NCBI RefSeq assembly: GCF_009735685.1
Contig: NZ_WHPN01000347.1
Span: 1-64,000, forward strand
DNA from: Streptomyces lycii
GTDB taxonomy: Bacteria; Actinomycetota; Actinomycetes; Streptomycetales; Streptomycetaceae
Reading direction: 5' to 3'
Length of the DNA: 64,000 nt
This document shows, piece by piece, positions 39,519-48,619 of the stretch. The position numbers were made by a program, and so were the translations under genes. Position 1 is the stretch's first letter. Every line of letters begins with the position of its first letter. The notes beneath the pieces are model-generated. The model had not been told where the DNA came from and made no database searches. It saw only the letters and a program-made list of their open reading frames with translations.

Positions 39519-41747
39519 TCAGGAGGTGGCCGCTCCCTCCGTGACCGGCCGCGGGCCCGGACCGGGTTCCGCACCGGGGGCCGTGTCCGGGGCCGCTCCC
39601 GTGGTCGCGCCCGGCTCCGTGTCCGGGGCCGTGCCCGGGCATGCTGCCGGTTCCGTTCCCGGCTCCGCCGCCGATGCCGTTCCCGGTTCGCGGTCCGGCC
39701 CGAAGGCCGGTTCTGGGGCTGGTTCAGGCGCCGGCCCGTGGCCCGGCGTCGTTCCGGGCCTCACTCCTGGTTCCGTGTCGGATTCTGCTTCTGTTCCTGC
39801 TTCCGTTCCTGCTTCCGTTCCTGCTTCCGTTCCCGGTTCCGTTCCCGGTCCTGTTTCCGGTCCCGGTTCGGCCTTCGGGTCCCCGGCAGGGCGGCGGCTG
39901 TCGGACCACGCGGCCCAGAGCGCCGCGTAGCGCCCTCCCGCGGCCACCAGTGCGTCATGGGTGCCGGTTTCCACGACCCGGCCCTCGTCCAGGACGACGA
40001 CCCGGTCGGCGGCCGCCGCCTGCGGCAGCCGGTGGGCCACCAGCAGCCCCGTACGGCCTTCGAGGGCCCGGAGGGCGGACGTCTCCAGCACCCGGGCGCC
40101 CGCGCTGCCCGCGTCCGCGGTGGCTTCGTCGAGGATCGCGACCGGCGCGCCCGCGAGCACGAGCCGCGCCAGGGCCAGATGCTGGGCCTGGGTCACGGTG
40201 AGCCGGTGCCCGCCCTCGCCGACCACCGTGCCGAGGCCCTCGGGCAGAGCCTCGGCCCAGGACAGCGCGCCGACGCGGTCCAGGGCGGCGCGCAGCTCCT
40301 CGTCGGCGGCCTCCGGCCGGGCGAGCCGCAGATCCTCCGCGAGCGGCCCCGCGAACACATGGACCTCCTGGCTGATCAGGGTCACCGTCCGCCGGATGCC
40401 GGCCGGACCCAGCTCCGCGGTGTCGACACCGCCGAGGGAGATCGTGCCGCCGGTCGGGCGGTGGATGCCGGCGATCAGCTTCGCCAGAGTGGTCTTCCCC
40501 GCGCCGCTCGCGCCGACCAGGGCGACCCGTTCCCCGTCGCGGACCGTCAGACCGACCTCGCGCAGCACCGGGTGCCCGGGGACGTACGCGTGGTTCAGGG
40601 CGTCGACCCGGACCGAGCCGTCCGCCGGACCGGCGGGCCGTTCGGGCTCCTGCTCGGGCGGCAGGTCCGACACACCGACCAGTCGGGCCAGGCTCGCGCC
40701 GGCGGACTGCGCGTCGTCGATGAGGAAGAGCGCGGCGTTGATCGGGTTGAACAGACTGTGGAAGTAGAGCGCCGCCGCGGTCGCCGTCCCGATGCTCACG
40801 GAGCCGTTGCCGACCAGGAGGAACCCGGTGACCAGGACGGAGGCGAGCCCCACGAACTCGGCGAGATTGAGCCGCGAGAAGAACCCCGTCACCAGGTGGA
40901 TGCCGCGCAGCGCGATGTCGGCGGCCCGCTGCGAGCGCTGCTCCAGCAGCTCGGTGTGCCGGTCGTGCAGCCGGTAGGCGCGCACCGTCCGGACCCCGCC
41001 GATGCTGTCCAGCAGCTGGTGCTGGAGGGCGCCGGTCGCCACCCGGTGCTCGGCGTACACGGGGGTGGCGCGCGGGATGTACCACCGCACGGTGAGCACG
41101 TGGACCGGCACGACGGGCAGGACGGCGACCAGGAAACGCCAGTCCAGCACGGCGAACCCGACCAGCGTCAGCGCGATGGTCAGCAGGGCGCGGCTGAATT
41201 CCGGCAGCGCCTGCCGCACCCCCTTCGTGACCACGGCCACGTCACCGGTCACCCGGGAGGTCAGATCGCCGGAGCCGGCCTGCTCGACGCGTTCCAGCGG
41301 CAGCCGCAGGGCGCGCTCGATGAACCGCTCCCGCACGCTCGCGAGGACGGTCTCGCCGAGCCGCGCGACCAGCGAGGTGCCGATCGCGGTCGCCACGCCC
41401 CGGGCCACCGCCACCGCGAGAAGGAGGACCATGGGCAGCGTCAGCGCCTCGGGACCGCGCCGCTCGACGACCAGGTCGACGATGTGCCCGAGCAGCGGGG
41501 CGGTCAGCAGGCCGGTCCCGGTCCCGGCGACGAGGACGGTCACCGCGGACAGCGCCAGCAGGCGGTGCCGGCGCAGCAGCGCGCGGACGACGGCGAAGGT
41601 CCGGGCGCCGGTGGCGATCGGCAGCAACGGGCGGTCGGGCGCGCTGGTTCCGCTCATCGTCCGTCCTTTGTCGTCCGTCCCGGCGGTGCCGGTTCCTTCC
41701 GGGCGGCTTCCCGCCGGGCCGGCGGCTGTCGGATCCGTAGCGGTCAT
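39519..41747 (-). CDS. ABC exporter half-transporter, catalytic-site subunit, with repeat-rich tail
   Basis: 742 residues: six membrane helices (about 50-345), then a nucleotide-binding domain (about 375-615) and a 126-residue disordered tail. The NBD has intact Walker A GASGAGKTT (412-420), Q-loop SQEVHVFAG, Walker B AILDEATA and H-loop VAHR, but its signature is LTVTQAQ (516-522) instead of LSGGQ. It should pair with the subunit encoded just upstream, whose signature is intact, to export the siderophore (CchI-like role). ATG overlaps that gene's stop (ATGA); a second start at 41657 (MSGTSAP) with AAAGGACGG before it is possible. The tail (39519-39899) consists of Pro-Gly-Thr-Glu repeats. 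Confidence 0.88.
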   Translation of the reverse strand: MTATDPTAAGPAGSRPEGTGTAGTDDKGRTMSGTSAPDRPLLPIATGARTFAVVRALLRRHRLLALSAVTVLVAGTGTGLLTAPLLGHIVDLVVERRGPEALTLPMVLLLAVAVARGVATAIGTSLVARLGETVLASVRERFIERALRLPLERVEQAGSGDLTSRVTGDVAVVTKGVRQALPEFSRALLTIALTLVGFAVLDWRFLVAVLPVVPVHVLTVRWYIPRATPVYAEHRVATGALQHQLLDSIGGVRTVRAYRLHDRHTELLEQRSQRAADIALRGIHLVTGFFSRLNLAEFVGLASVLVTGFLLVGNGSVSIGTATAAALYFHSLFNPINAALFLIDDAQSAGASLARLVGVSDLPPEQEPERPAGPADGSVRVDALNHAYVPGHPVLREVGLTVRDGERVALVGASGAGKTTLAKLIAGIHRPTGGTISLGGVDTAELGPAGIRRTVTLISQEVHVFAGPLAEDLRLARPEAADEELRAALDRVGALSWAEALPEGLGTVVGEGGHRLTVTQAQHLALARLVLAGAPVAILDEATADAGSAGARVLETSALRALEGRTGLLVAHRLPQAAAADRVVVLDEGRVVETGTHDALVAAGGRYAALWAAWSDSRRPAGDPKAEPGPETGPGTEPGTEAGTEAGTEAGTEAESDTEPGVRPGTTPGHGPAPEPAPEPAFGPDREPGTASAAEPGTEPAACPGTAPDTEPGATTGAAPDTAPGAEPGPGPRPVTEGAATS

Positions 41748-43453
41748 GTCAGCACCACCGAGCGGTAGGCCTCGTCCGTGGCGACGAGGTCGGGATGGCG
41801 GCCGTCGGCGGTCACGGCGCCGCCGTCCAGGACCACGACCCGGTCGGTCGTGGCGAGCAGCGCGGGGCTGGTGGTCACCAGGATCGTGGTGCGGCCGCGG
41901 CGCAGCTCCCCGAGGCGGGCGGCGATGCGGGACTCGGTGACCGTGTCGACGGCCGTGGTCGGGTCGTGGACGACGAGCACCGGCGGGTCGGCGGCGAGCG
42001 CCCGGGCGAGCGCGACCCGCTGCCGCTGCCCGCCCGACAGCGAACGCCCGCGCTCGGTCAGGACGGTGTCCACCCCGTCGGGCAGGCTGCGGGCGACGTC
42101 GTCCGCCGCCGAGGCCGCCAGGGCCGGACCGGCGCCGTCCGCGGCGCCGTCCGCACCGGCCGGCACCCGGGCCCGTACGTTGTCCAGCAGGCTGCTCTCG
42201 AACAGATCCGCGTCGTGGTGCGCGACGAGGATCGCGCGGCGTACGTCGACGGGGTCCAGCCCGGTCAGCGGTACGCCGTCGAGTTCGACCGATCCCTCGG
42301 CGGGGTCGGTCTCCCGGCCCAGGCAGAGCAGCAGGTCGGCCGCCGCTGCCGGGTCCCCGGTCACGATGCCGACCAGGCTGCCGGGCTCGATGCGGAGATC
42401 CGCCCCGCGGAGGGCGCCGTGGGTGACGCCGCGGAGCCGGAGCCCGCCGGCGACCGGATCGGGCAGCGCCTGCGGTCCCGGGGTGACGGCGGGGGAGGAG
42501 GCGAGCACCTCGGCGATCCGGGCGGCCGAGGCGCGGCCCTGGGCGAACTCGCCGCTGAAGAAGGTGAGGAGCTGGAACGGCCCGAGGAGGAACTGCGCGA
42601 GTCCGACCGCCGCCACCAGGTCCCCGACGCTGATCCTGCCGCGCATCGCCAGATGCGCGCCGACCAGGCCGATGACCACGATGAAGATCCCGGTCAGGGC
42701 GAGGATCGCGCCGTCGTGCCAGGCCCGGCTCCGGGCGGCCCGCAGCGCGGCGGCCAGCGAGTCACGGCTCGTCAGCCGGTACCGCGACACGGCGGCGGGT
42801 TCGGCGCCGATCCCCTTGAGCACGCGCAGTCCCGCCACCAGGTCGGCGGCGACGCCGGAGGCGTGCGCGGCGTGTTCCTGCTCGGCCTCGCTGCGCCGTT
42901 CGAGCGGACGGCTGATCCGGTGCCCGAGCCAGAGCAGCGGCGGGATGCCGAGGAGGACGAGCAGACCGAGCGGCACCGAGATGCGCAGCAGCACCACCGC
43001 GCTGACGGCCAGTCCGGCGACCGCCGCCATGCCGAACGGCAGGACGGCCGGGACCGCGCCCACGCGTTTGGCGTCTGCGGTGGCGATGGTGGTCAGCGCC
43101 CCCGGGAGGCGGCCCGCGTCGGCCCCGCCGCGCGGATCGAGGATCCGGGCGCCGAGGTCGAGACGCATCCGGTGCGCGGCCTGCTCGCCTGCGCGTTCAC
43201 TGATCCTGGCCGCGGTCCGGTAGCACGTGGACAGGACGAAGAAGAGGACGGCGAGCACCAGCGTCCAGCGCAGCAGCGCGCCGGCGGATCCGGTCGCCAC
43301 CGCCTCGTCGACGACCACGCCGATGACGACGGGGACCATCGCCTCGCAGCCCTGGTGCGCCATGCCGAGGAGCGAGGCTCCCGCGACCCGGCGACGCTGG
43401 CCGCCGATGGCCCTCCGGAGGACATCGCCCCCGGCTGGACTTCCGTCGAGCAT
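41744..43453 (-). CDS. ABC exporter half-transporter, degenerate-site subunit
   Basis: 569 residues with six membrane helices and an NBD (about 335-569). The signature LSGGQRQRVALARA (472-485) is perfect, but the Walker A position reads GIVTGDPAAAA without Lys, the Q-loop Gln is replaced (VAHHDADLF), Walker B ends in HDPTT (Pro for the catalytic Glu) and the switch His is lost (LVTTSP). The defects are the mirror image of those in its partner, so a heterodimer would have one complete ATP site. ATG 43453 is the first gene of the leftward exporter operon. Its promoter region carries the 13-bp repeat array. Confidence 0.88.
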   Translation of the reverse strand: MLDGSPAGGDVLRRAIGGQRRRVAGASLLGMAHQGCEAMVPVVIGVVVDEAVATGSAGALLRWTLVLAVLFFVLSTCYRTAARISERAGEQAAHRMRLDLGARILDPRGGADAGRLPGALTTIATADAKRVGAVPAVLPFGMAAVAGLAVSAVVLLRISVPLGLLVLLGIPPLLWLGHRISRPLERRSEAEQEHAAHASGVAADLVAGLRVLKGIGAEPAAVSRYRLTSRDSLAAALRAARSRAWHDGAILALTGIFIVVIGLVGAHLAMRGRISVGDLVAAVGLAQFLLGPFQLLTFFSGEFAQGRASAARIAEVLASSPAVTPGPQALPDPVAGGLRLRGVTHGALRGADLRIEPGSLVGIVTGDPAAAADLLLCLGRETDPAEGSVELDGVPLTGLDPVDVRRAILVAHHDADLFESSLLDNVRARVPAGADGAADGAGPALAASAADDVARSLPDGVDTVLTERGRSLSGGQRQRVALARALAADPPVLVVHDPTTAVDTVTESRIAARLGELRRGRTTILVTTSPALLATTDRVVVLDGGAVTADGRHPDLVATDEAYRSVVLT

Positions 43454-43535
43454 CCGCTACCTCCGCCGAGACCGTCGATGAGCCGGACCACCGGCGGGCC
43501 GGGTCCGGCCCGCCGGCTCCGCTGTCCTGTTGTTG

Positions 43536-43704
43536 CACCGCGCCCTGTCACCGCGCCCTGTCACCGCGCCCTGTCACCGCGCCCTGCCACCGAACTCGAC
43601 CACCGAACTCGACCACCGAACTCGACCACCGAACTCGACCACCGAACTCGACCACCGAACTCGACCACCGAACTCGACCACAGCACTTGATCACAGCACT
43701 TGAT
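43536..43704. repeat. Array of thirteen 13-bp units upstream of the exporter operon
   Basis: All units begin CAC and keep one 13-bp phase: four CACCGCGCCCTGT-type units (43536-43587, the last ending in C), seven identical CACCGAACTCGAC units (43588-43678) and two CACAGCACTTGAT units (43679-43704). A period of 13 would break any reading frame, so the array is non-coding. It starts 83 bp upstream of the exporter ATG. Confidence 0.85.
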
Positions 43705-43939
43705 CACCACGTGTCACCGCGGCTGCCACCGCACCTGTCGGCGACGGCCGTTCACCGCGCGGCGGGCGCGTGCCGGGGTGCCGATGCCGCCCGAGGTGCC
43801 GCGGGGTGTGCGCCCGGAGTTCCTCAAGTGCCGGACGTGGCGCGGGCGCTGTCGGTGCCGCCGGTGCGTCGGACGTCCCGGCGGTGCCGTCGCGCGGTCC
43901 CGGTGCGGACCGGAACGGGCGTTGACCCTCCGTTACGGA

Positions 43940-43958
43940 TTCGGTTAGCCTAACCTAA
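43940..43958. promoter_or_regulatory. Iron box upstream of the ferric-siderophore importer
   Basis: TTCGGTTAGCCTAACCTAA, the best iron-box match in the window (central TTAGCCTAA palindrome), 55 bp before the first permease start. It may also serve the divergent exporter, whose start is 487 bp away. Between the repeat array and this site (43705-43939) I see no gene. Confidence 0.85.
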
Positions 43959-44012
43959 CTACGCACTTCGCGCGAGATCGCGCCGCGTCGTCGGGTGGGG
44001 GGAGGGTCCTTG

Positions 44013-45083
44013 TTGTCGGTCGACGCGAAGGCGGCACCCACGAGCGCGGTGAAGGGCGCCCCGCCGCCGCCCGCGCGCCGGGCCGCCGCGGTCTCGCTGC
44101 GCGGGCTGGGGCTGCTCGCCGCGCTCGCGGTGCTGGTCCTCGTCGCGCTGCTCAGCGTGTGGGTGGGGACGCGGGGAATCCCGTTCACCTCGACCTGGCA
44201 CGTGCTGTGGCACGACGACGGGTCGAAGGCCGCCGTCATCATCCACGACTACCGCGTCCCCCGCACCGTCCTCGGACTCCTGGTCGGGGTGGCGCTCGGG
44301 CTGTCGGGCGCCCTGATGCAGGCGCTGACACGCAATCCGCTCGCCGACCCCGGTCTGCTCGGCGTCAGCCTGGGCGCCTCGGCCGGAGTGGTCGTGGCCA
44401 TCGCGTTCCTGGGGGTGGCGTCGGTCCTCGGCTACGTGTGGTTCGCCTTCCTCGGCGCGGCGCTCGCGTCGGCCGCCGTGTACCTGCTCGGTTCGGCCGG
44501 GCGCACGCCGGCGACACCGGAGCGGCTGGTGGTCGCGGGAGCCGCGGTGACGGCCGTGCTCTACGCGTTCAACTCGGCGGTGCTGCTGCTCGATCCGGAG
44601 GCGTTCGACTCCTTCCGGTTCTGGACCGTGGGCACGCTCGCCGGCCGCACCGCCGACGTCGTGTACGTGATCCTTCCCTTCGTCGCCGCCGGCCTGGTGA
44701 TCACCCTGGCGCTGGCCCGCCCGCTGAACGCTCTCGCCCTGGGCGACCAGGTCGGCAAGGCGCTCGGCGTCCGCGTCGGCCGCACCCGGGTGCTCGGCGC
44801 GGTCGCGGTGATGCTGCTGTGCGGCGCGGCCACCGCCGCCGCCGGGCCGATCGGCTTCGTCGGCCTCGCGGTGCCCCATGCGGCCCGCTTCCTGACCGGA
44901 CCCGACCAGCGCTGGGTGCTCGCGTACTCGACGGTGCTCGCCCCGGTGCTGCTGCTCGGCGCCGACGTGCTGGGCCGGGTCCTCGGCTCGCCGGGCGAGG
45001 TGCAGGCCGGTATCGTCACCGCCTTCCTCGGCACGCCGCTGTTCATCGCGCTGTGCCGTCGCCGGAAGCTGGTCATGCTGTGA
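44013..45083 (+). CDS. cchC: Ferric-siderophore ABC importer permease (FecCD type), first subunit
   Basis: About 356 residues and nine to ten membrane helices of the BtuC/FecCD family. Motifs: RVPRTVLGLLVGVALGLSGALMQALTRNPLADPGLLGVSLGASAG near the N-terminus, and GPIGFVGLAVPHAAR in the ATPase-contact region. No ATG is available; TTG 44013 (or TTG 44010) has the GGGGGGAGGG ribosome site 6 (or 3) bases ahead, whereas GTG 43995 would lie inside it. It forms a heterodimer with the next permease. Symbol by analogy with the coelichelin uptake genes. Confidence 0.88.
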   Translation: MSVDAKAAPTSAVKGAPPPPARRAAAVSLRGLGLLAALAVLVLVALLSVWVGTRGIPFTSTWHVLWHDDGSKAAVIIHDYRVPRTVLGLLVGVALGLSGALMQALTRNPLADPGLLGVSLGASAGVVVAIAFLGVASVLGYVWFAFLGAALASAAVYLLGSAGRTPATPERLVVAGAAVTAVLYAFNSAVLLLDPEAFDSFRFWTVGTLAGRTADVVYVILPFVAAGLVITLALARPLNALALGDQVGKALGVRVGRTRVLGAVAVMLLCGAATAAAGPIGFVGLAVPHAARFLTGPDQRWVLAYSTVLAPVLLLGADVLGRVLGSPGEVQAGIVTAFLGTPLFIALCRRRKLVML

Positions 45084-46186
45084 GCTGCCCCGGGGACGTC
45101 CGCCCCGCACCGGACGGCCGGACCACCGGGACCGCGGACGTCCGTGCCGTCGGAGGCATCGTCGTACGGACCCGGGGCGGCGGGCTGTCCCTGCGCGTCC
45201 CGGCCCGCGCGCTCGTCGTGTCGGTGGCGCTGCTGGCCGTGCTCGTGGTGGTCGCCGGGATCACGCTGACCACCGGGGACTTCGACCTGACCGTCCCGGA
45301 GGTGCTCCGCGCGCTGGCCGGGAACGGCTCGGGCGGCGCCGACTTCGTCGTCAACACCGTCCGCCTCCCGCGGCTGCTGACCGCGCTCTTCGTCGGAGCG
45401 GCCCTGGCGGTCAGCGGGGCGATCCTGCAGAGCCTCTCGGGCAACTCGCTCGGCAGCCCGGACATCATCGGCTTCACCAACGGCGCGGCGACCGGCGCGC
45501 TGCTCGTCATCATCGTGCTGCACGGCGACATGACCGAGATCGCGCTCGGGGCACTGGCCGGCGGGCTGGCGACCGCCGTGGCGGTCTACCTGCTGGTGTT
45601 CTCCGGCGGCCTGCACGGATTCCGGCTCGTCGTCGTCGGGATCGGCGTGAGCGCCCTGCTGCTCGCCGTCAACCAGTATCTGATCACCCGGACGAGTCTC
45701 GAGGACGCCCTGGAGGCCCAGGCCTGGCTCATAGGCAGCCTGAACAGCCGTGGCTGGGAACAGGCGAACGGGGCCGTGATCGCCGTCGCGGTCCTGTTCC
45801 CCTTCGCGTTCCGGTACGCCCGCAGGATGTCGATGCTGGAGATGGGCGCCGACACGGCGCGGGCGCTCGGCGTGCGCGTGGAACGCACCCGGCTGGTGCT
45901 GCTCGTCGTCAGCGTCGCACTGGCCGCCTGCGCCACGGCGACGACGGGCCCGATCTGGTTCGTCGCGCTGGCCGCCCCCCAGCTCGCCCGCAGGCTGACC
46001 CGCCACTCCGGCCCCGGACTCGCCCCGGCCGCCCTGATGGGCGCCGTCCTGCTGGCCGTGAGCGATCTCGCGGTACAGCGGCTCTTCTCCCCCGCGATCG
46101 TCCCGGTGGGTACGGCGACCGGCACCATCGGCGGTCTCTACCTCATCTGGCTGCTGGTCACCGAGTCCCGGAAGAGCCGCGCATGA
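45080..46186 (+). CDS. cchD: Ferric-siderophore ABC importer permease (FecCD type), second subunit
   Basis: 368 residues, FecCD family, with a cytoplasmic 50-residue extension before the first helix. Motifs: RLPRLLTALFVGAALAVSGAILQ, GNSLGSPDIIGFTNGAA, and GPIWFVALAAPQLAR. The GTG start overlaps the previous stop (GTGA), so the permeases are translationally coupled. Part of the iron-box-controlled import operon. Confidence 0.92.
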   Translation: MSCPGDVRPAPDGRTTGTADVRAVGGIVVRTRGGGLSLRVPARALVVSVALLAVLVVVAGITLTTGDFDLTVPEVLRALAGNGSGGADFVVNTVRLPRLLTALFVGAALAVSGAILQSLSGNSLGSPDIIGFTNGAATGALLVIIVLHGDMTEIALGALAGGLATAVAVYLLVFSGGLHGFRLVVVGIGVSALLLAVNQYLITRTSLEDALEAQAWLIGSLNSRGWEQANGAVIAVAVLFPFAFRYARRMSMLEMGADTARALGVRVERTRLVLLVVSVALAACATATTGPIWFVALAAPQLARRLTRHSGPGLAPAALMGAVLLAVSDLAVQRLFSPAIVPVGTATGTIGGLYLIWLLVTESRKSRA

Positions 46187-47031
46187 CCGAACCGACGCGT
46201 CCGACGGCCCGGCTGCGGGCCGAACACCTGACCCTGGCCTACGACCGGCGGACCGTGGCCACCGATCTCTCGGTCGCCGTCCCCGACGGTTCGTTCACCG
46301 TGATCCTCGGCCCGAACGCCTGCGGGAAGTCCACCCTGCTCAAGGCCCTCGCCCGGATGATCACACCGAAGGCCGGAGCAGTGCGCCTGGACGGCGCCCC
46401 CGTCTCCTCCTACCGGCCGCGCGACCTCGCCCGCAGACTCGGCCTCCTCCCGCAGAGCTCCACCGCGCCGGCCGGCATCACGGTCGGGGACCTGGTGGCA
46501 CGCGGCCGCTATCCGCACCAGCGCATGCTCAAGCAGTGGTCGGTCGAGGACCAGGCCGCGGTGACCGGGGCGATGCGGCAGACCCATGTCCTGGAGCTGG
46601 CCGACCGGCCCGTCGAGGACCTCTCCGGCGGCCAGCGGCAGCGCGTGTGGCTGGCCATGGTGCTGGCCCAGCAGACCGGCATCCTGCTCCTGGACGAGCC
46701 GACCACCTTCCTCGACATCGCCCACCAGGTCGAGGTCCTCGACCTGTGCGCCGACCTGCACGCGCGGAAGGGGCACACGATCGTCGCGGTGCTGCACGAC
46801 CTCAACCAGGCCTGCCGTTACGCCACTCACCTCGTCGTGATGAGGCCCGGCGGCACCGTCGCGGCCGAGGGCCACCCGTCCGCGGTCATGACCGCGGAGC
46901 TGATCGAGGACGTGTTCGGCCTGCCGTGCCGGATCATCGACGACCCGGAGACCGGCACTCCGCTGATGGTGCCCGCGGCCCCCCGGCGCCCCGCCGCGGC
47001 CGGCGACGCCGCCGTCGCGCACACCCCCTAG
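46183..47031 (+). CDS. cchE: Ferric-siderophore importer ATPase
   Basis: A 282-residue ABC ATPase of the FecE/FepC type. Walker A is GPNACGKST, signature LSGGQRQRVWLAMVLAQ, Walker B ILLLDEPTTFLD, and H-loop AVLHDLNQACRYA, all intact. ATG overlaps the permease stop (ATGA). It drives the two FecCD-type permeases to bring the ferric complex in. Last clear gene of the siderophore locus; the amidohydrolase starts 13 bp later on the same strand and may be read through. Confidence 0.94.
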   Translation: MTEPTRPTARLRAEHLTLAYDRRTVATDLSVAVPDGSFTVILGPNACGKSTLLKALARMITPKAGAVRLDGAPVSSYRPRDLARRLGLLPQSSTAPAGITVGDLVARGRYPHQRMLKQWSVEDQAAVTGAMRQTHVLELADRPVEDLSGGQRQRVWLAMVLAQQTGILLLDEPTTFLDIAHQVEVLDLCADLHARKGHTIVAVLHDLNQACRYATHLVVMRPGGTVAAEGHPSAVMTAELIEDVFGLPCRIIDDPETGTPLMVPAAPRRPAAAGDAAVAHTP

Positions 47032-47044
47032 GGAGGCACCGACC

Positions 47045-48619
47045 GTGCTCTGCACGAGGCTGACGAACGCCAACATCCTCACCATGGACCCGGACCACCC
47101 CGTCGCCCACGACCTGGGCGTCTGGCGGGGCCGGATCGTGGGCCTGGACGAGGCGGTCACCGGGCTGCCCGCCCGGGAGACCGTCGACCTCCAGGGCGCG
47201 ACCGTGCTGCCCGGGTTCATCGACAGCCATGTCCACCTCGCCTGGACGGGGCTGAAGGCCGCCGAACCGAGCGTCGCCCCCTGCGAGCGCGCCGAGGACG
47301 TGCTCGCCGTGGTGGAGCGGGCCGCCCTGCGCAAGGACCCCGGCGCCTGGGTGAGCCTGGCCGGATACGACCAGCGGTCCCTGGGCCGCCATCTCACCGC
47401 CGCCGAACTCGACCGGGCCGCCCACGGACGCCGGGTGTACCTGACGCACGACTCCGGGCACGCCTGCGTCGTCAACAGCGCCGTCCTGGACCTGCTGCCC
47501 GACGGCGTGCCGCACGAGAACGGTTGTCTCGCCGAGGCCGCCATGGGCGCCGCCCGGCAGCTGCGCCTTCCGTACTCCCAGGACGAGCTGGCCGACGCGA
47601 TCGCGCACGCCGCCGGAGTCTGCCGCGCGGAAGGGGTCACGGCCTGCGCCGAAGCGGGGATCGGCGGCGCCCTCTTCGGCCACACCCCGGTCGAACTGGG
47701 CGCCTACCAACTGGTACGGGAGCAGGGCCGGCTGCCGCTGCGGGTCCGGCTCATGGTGGCCGCCGACGCGCTGCGGCCGGTCGGCGCCCACCCGGACGAC
47801 GGCATTCCGCGCGCCCTCGGCCTCGGCCTGCGCACCGGGTTCGGCGACGACCGGCTCTCCGTCGGCGCGCTCAAGATCTGGACCGACGGCGGCATGATGG
47901 CCCGCACCGCCGCGCTGAGCGCCCCGTACCAGGGCCTGGAGCACGCCGGGCAGTTGCAGGACGATCCGGAGCGCATCACCCGGGCGATCGTGGACGGCCA
48001 CCTCGCCGGATGGCAGCTCGCCGTCCACGCCATCGGCGACCGCGCCGCCGACCTCGTCCTGGACGCCCTGGAGCTGGCCCGGCGCCTGCGCCCGCGCCCG
48101 GACGCGCGGCACCGCGTCGAGCACGCCGGGCTGATCCGGCCGGACCAGCTGCCGCGCCTCGCGGCACTCGGCGCGATCGCCGTCGTCCAGCCGAACTTCC
48201 TGCGCTCCTTCGGCGACGACTACGCGTCGGTCATGGGCGAGGACAGGGCGCCGTGGCTGTACCGGGGGAGGGGCTTCCTGGACCACGGCATCACCCTGGT
48301 GGGCAGCTCCGACCGTCCCGTCACCGACGGATCGCCGCTGCGGGCCGTGCAGTTCATGGTGGAGCGGGCCTCCGCCACCGGACGGGTGATCGGCCCGGAC
48401 GAGGGCGTCACGGTGGAGGAGGCCCTGCGCGCGTACACCGTGAACGGAGCCTTCGCCTGCCGCCTGGACGACAGCCTGGGCACGCTCACCCCCGGCAAGC
48501 GCGCCGATCTGGTGGTGCTGGGGGACGACCCGCGGCGCGTCGGCCCGGCACGCATCGGGGACATCGAGGTGGTCGCGACGTACGTCGACGGCCGGGAGGA
48601 CGGGAAGTGGACACCGTGA
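47045..48619 (+). CDS. YtcJ-like metal-dependent amidohydrolase
   Basis: A 524-residue amidohydrolase of the YtcJ/AepA (amidohydrolase-3) group. Metal and catalytic positions: IDSHVHLAW, ALKIWTDGG, the histidines of VHAIGDRAA and HRVEHAGL, and the Asp of GSSDRPVTDG. The C-terminal LTPGKRADLVVLGDDP returns to the small beta-sandwich. GTG 47045 follows GGGAGGC. It begins 13 bp after the importer ATPase gene, so it could be co-expressed under iron control and act on the imported or failed siderophore amide or hydroxamate bonds, but that is speculation; an unrelated hydrolase is equally possible. Confidence 0.85.
   Translation: MLCTRLTNANILTMDPDHPVAHDLGVWRGRIVGLDEAVTGLPARETVDLQGATVLPGFIDSHVHLAWTGLKAAEPSVAPCERAEDVLAVVERAALRKDPGAWVSLAGYDQRSLGRHLTAAELDRAAHGRRVYLTHDSGHACVVNSAVLDLLPDGVPHENGCLAEAAMGAARQLRLPYSQDELADAIAHAAGVCRAEGVTACAEAGIGGALFGHTPVELGAYQLVREQGRLPLRVRLMVAADALRPVGAHPDDGIPRALGLGLRTGFGDDRLSVGALKIWTDGGMMARTAALSAPYQGLEHAGQLQDDPERITRAIVDGHLAGWQLAVHAIGDRAADLVLDALELARRLRPRPDARHRVEHAGLIRPDQLPRLAALGAIAVVQPNFLRSFGDDYASVMGEDRAPWLYRGRGFLDHGITLVGSSDRPVTDGSPLRAVQFMVERASATGRVIGPDEGVTVEEALRAYTVNGAFACRLDDSLGTLTPGKRADLVVLGDDPRRVGPARIGDIEVVATYVDGREDGKWTP

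Noticed and set aside
39303..41768. An 821-residue rightward frame opposite the exporter
   Set aside because: Low-complexity Arg/Gly/Asp composition and no motif; the leftward frame has Walker motifs and membrane helices.
43588..43704. Possible CRISPR array in the 13-bp repeats
   Set aside because: Units are head to tail without spacers and far shorter than CRISPR repeats; no cas genes are nearby.
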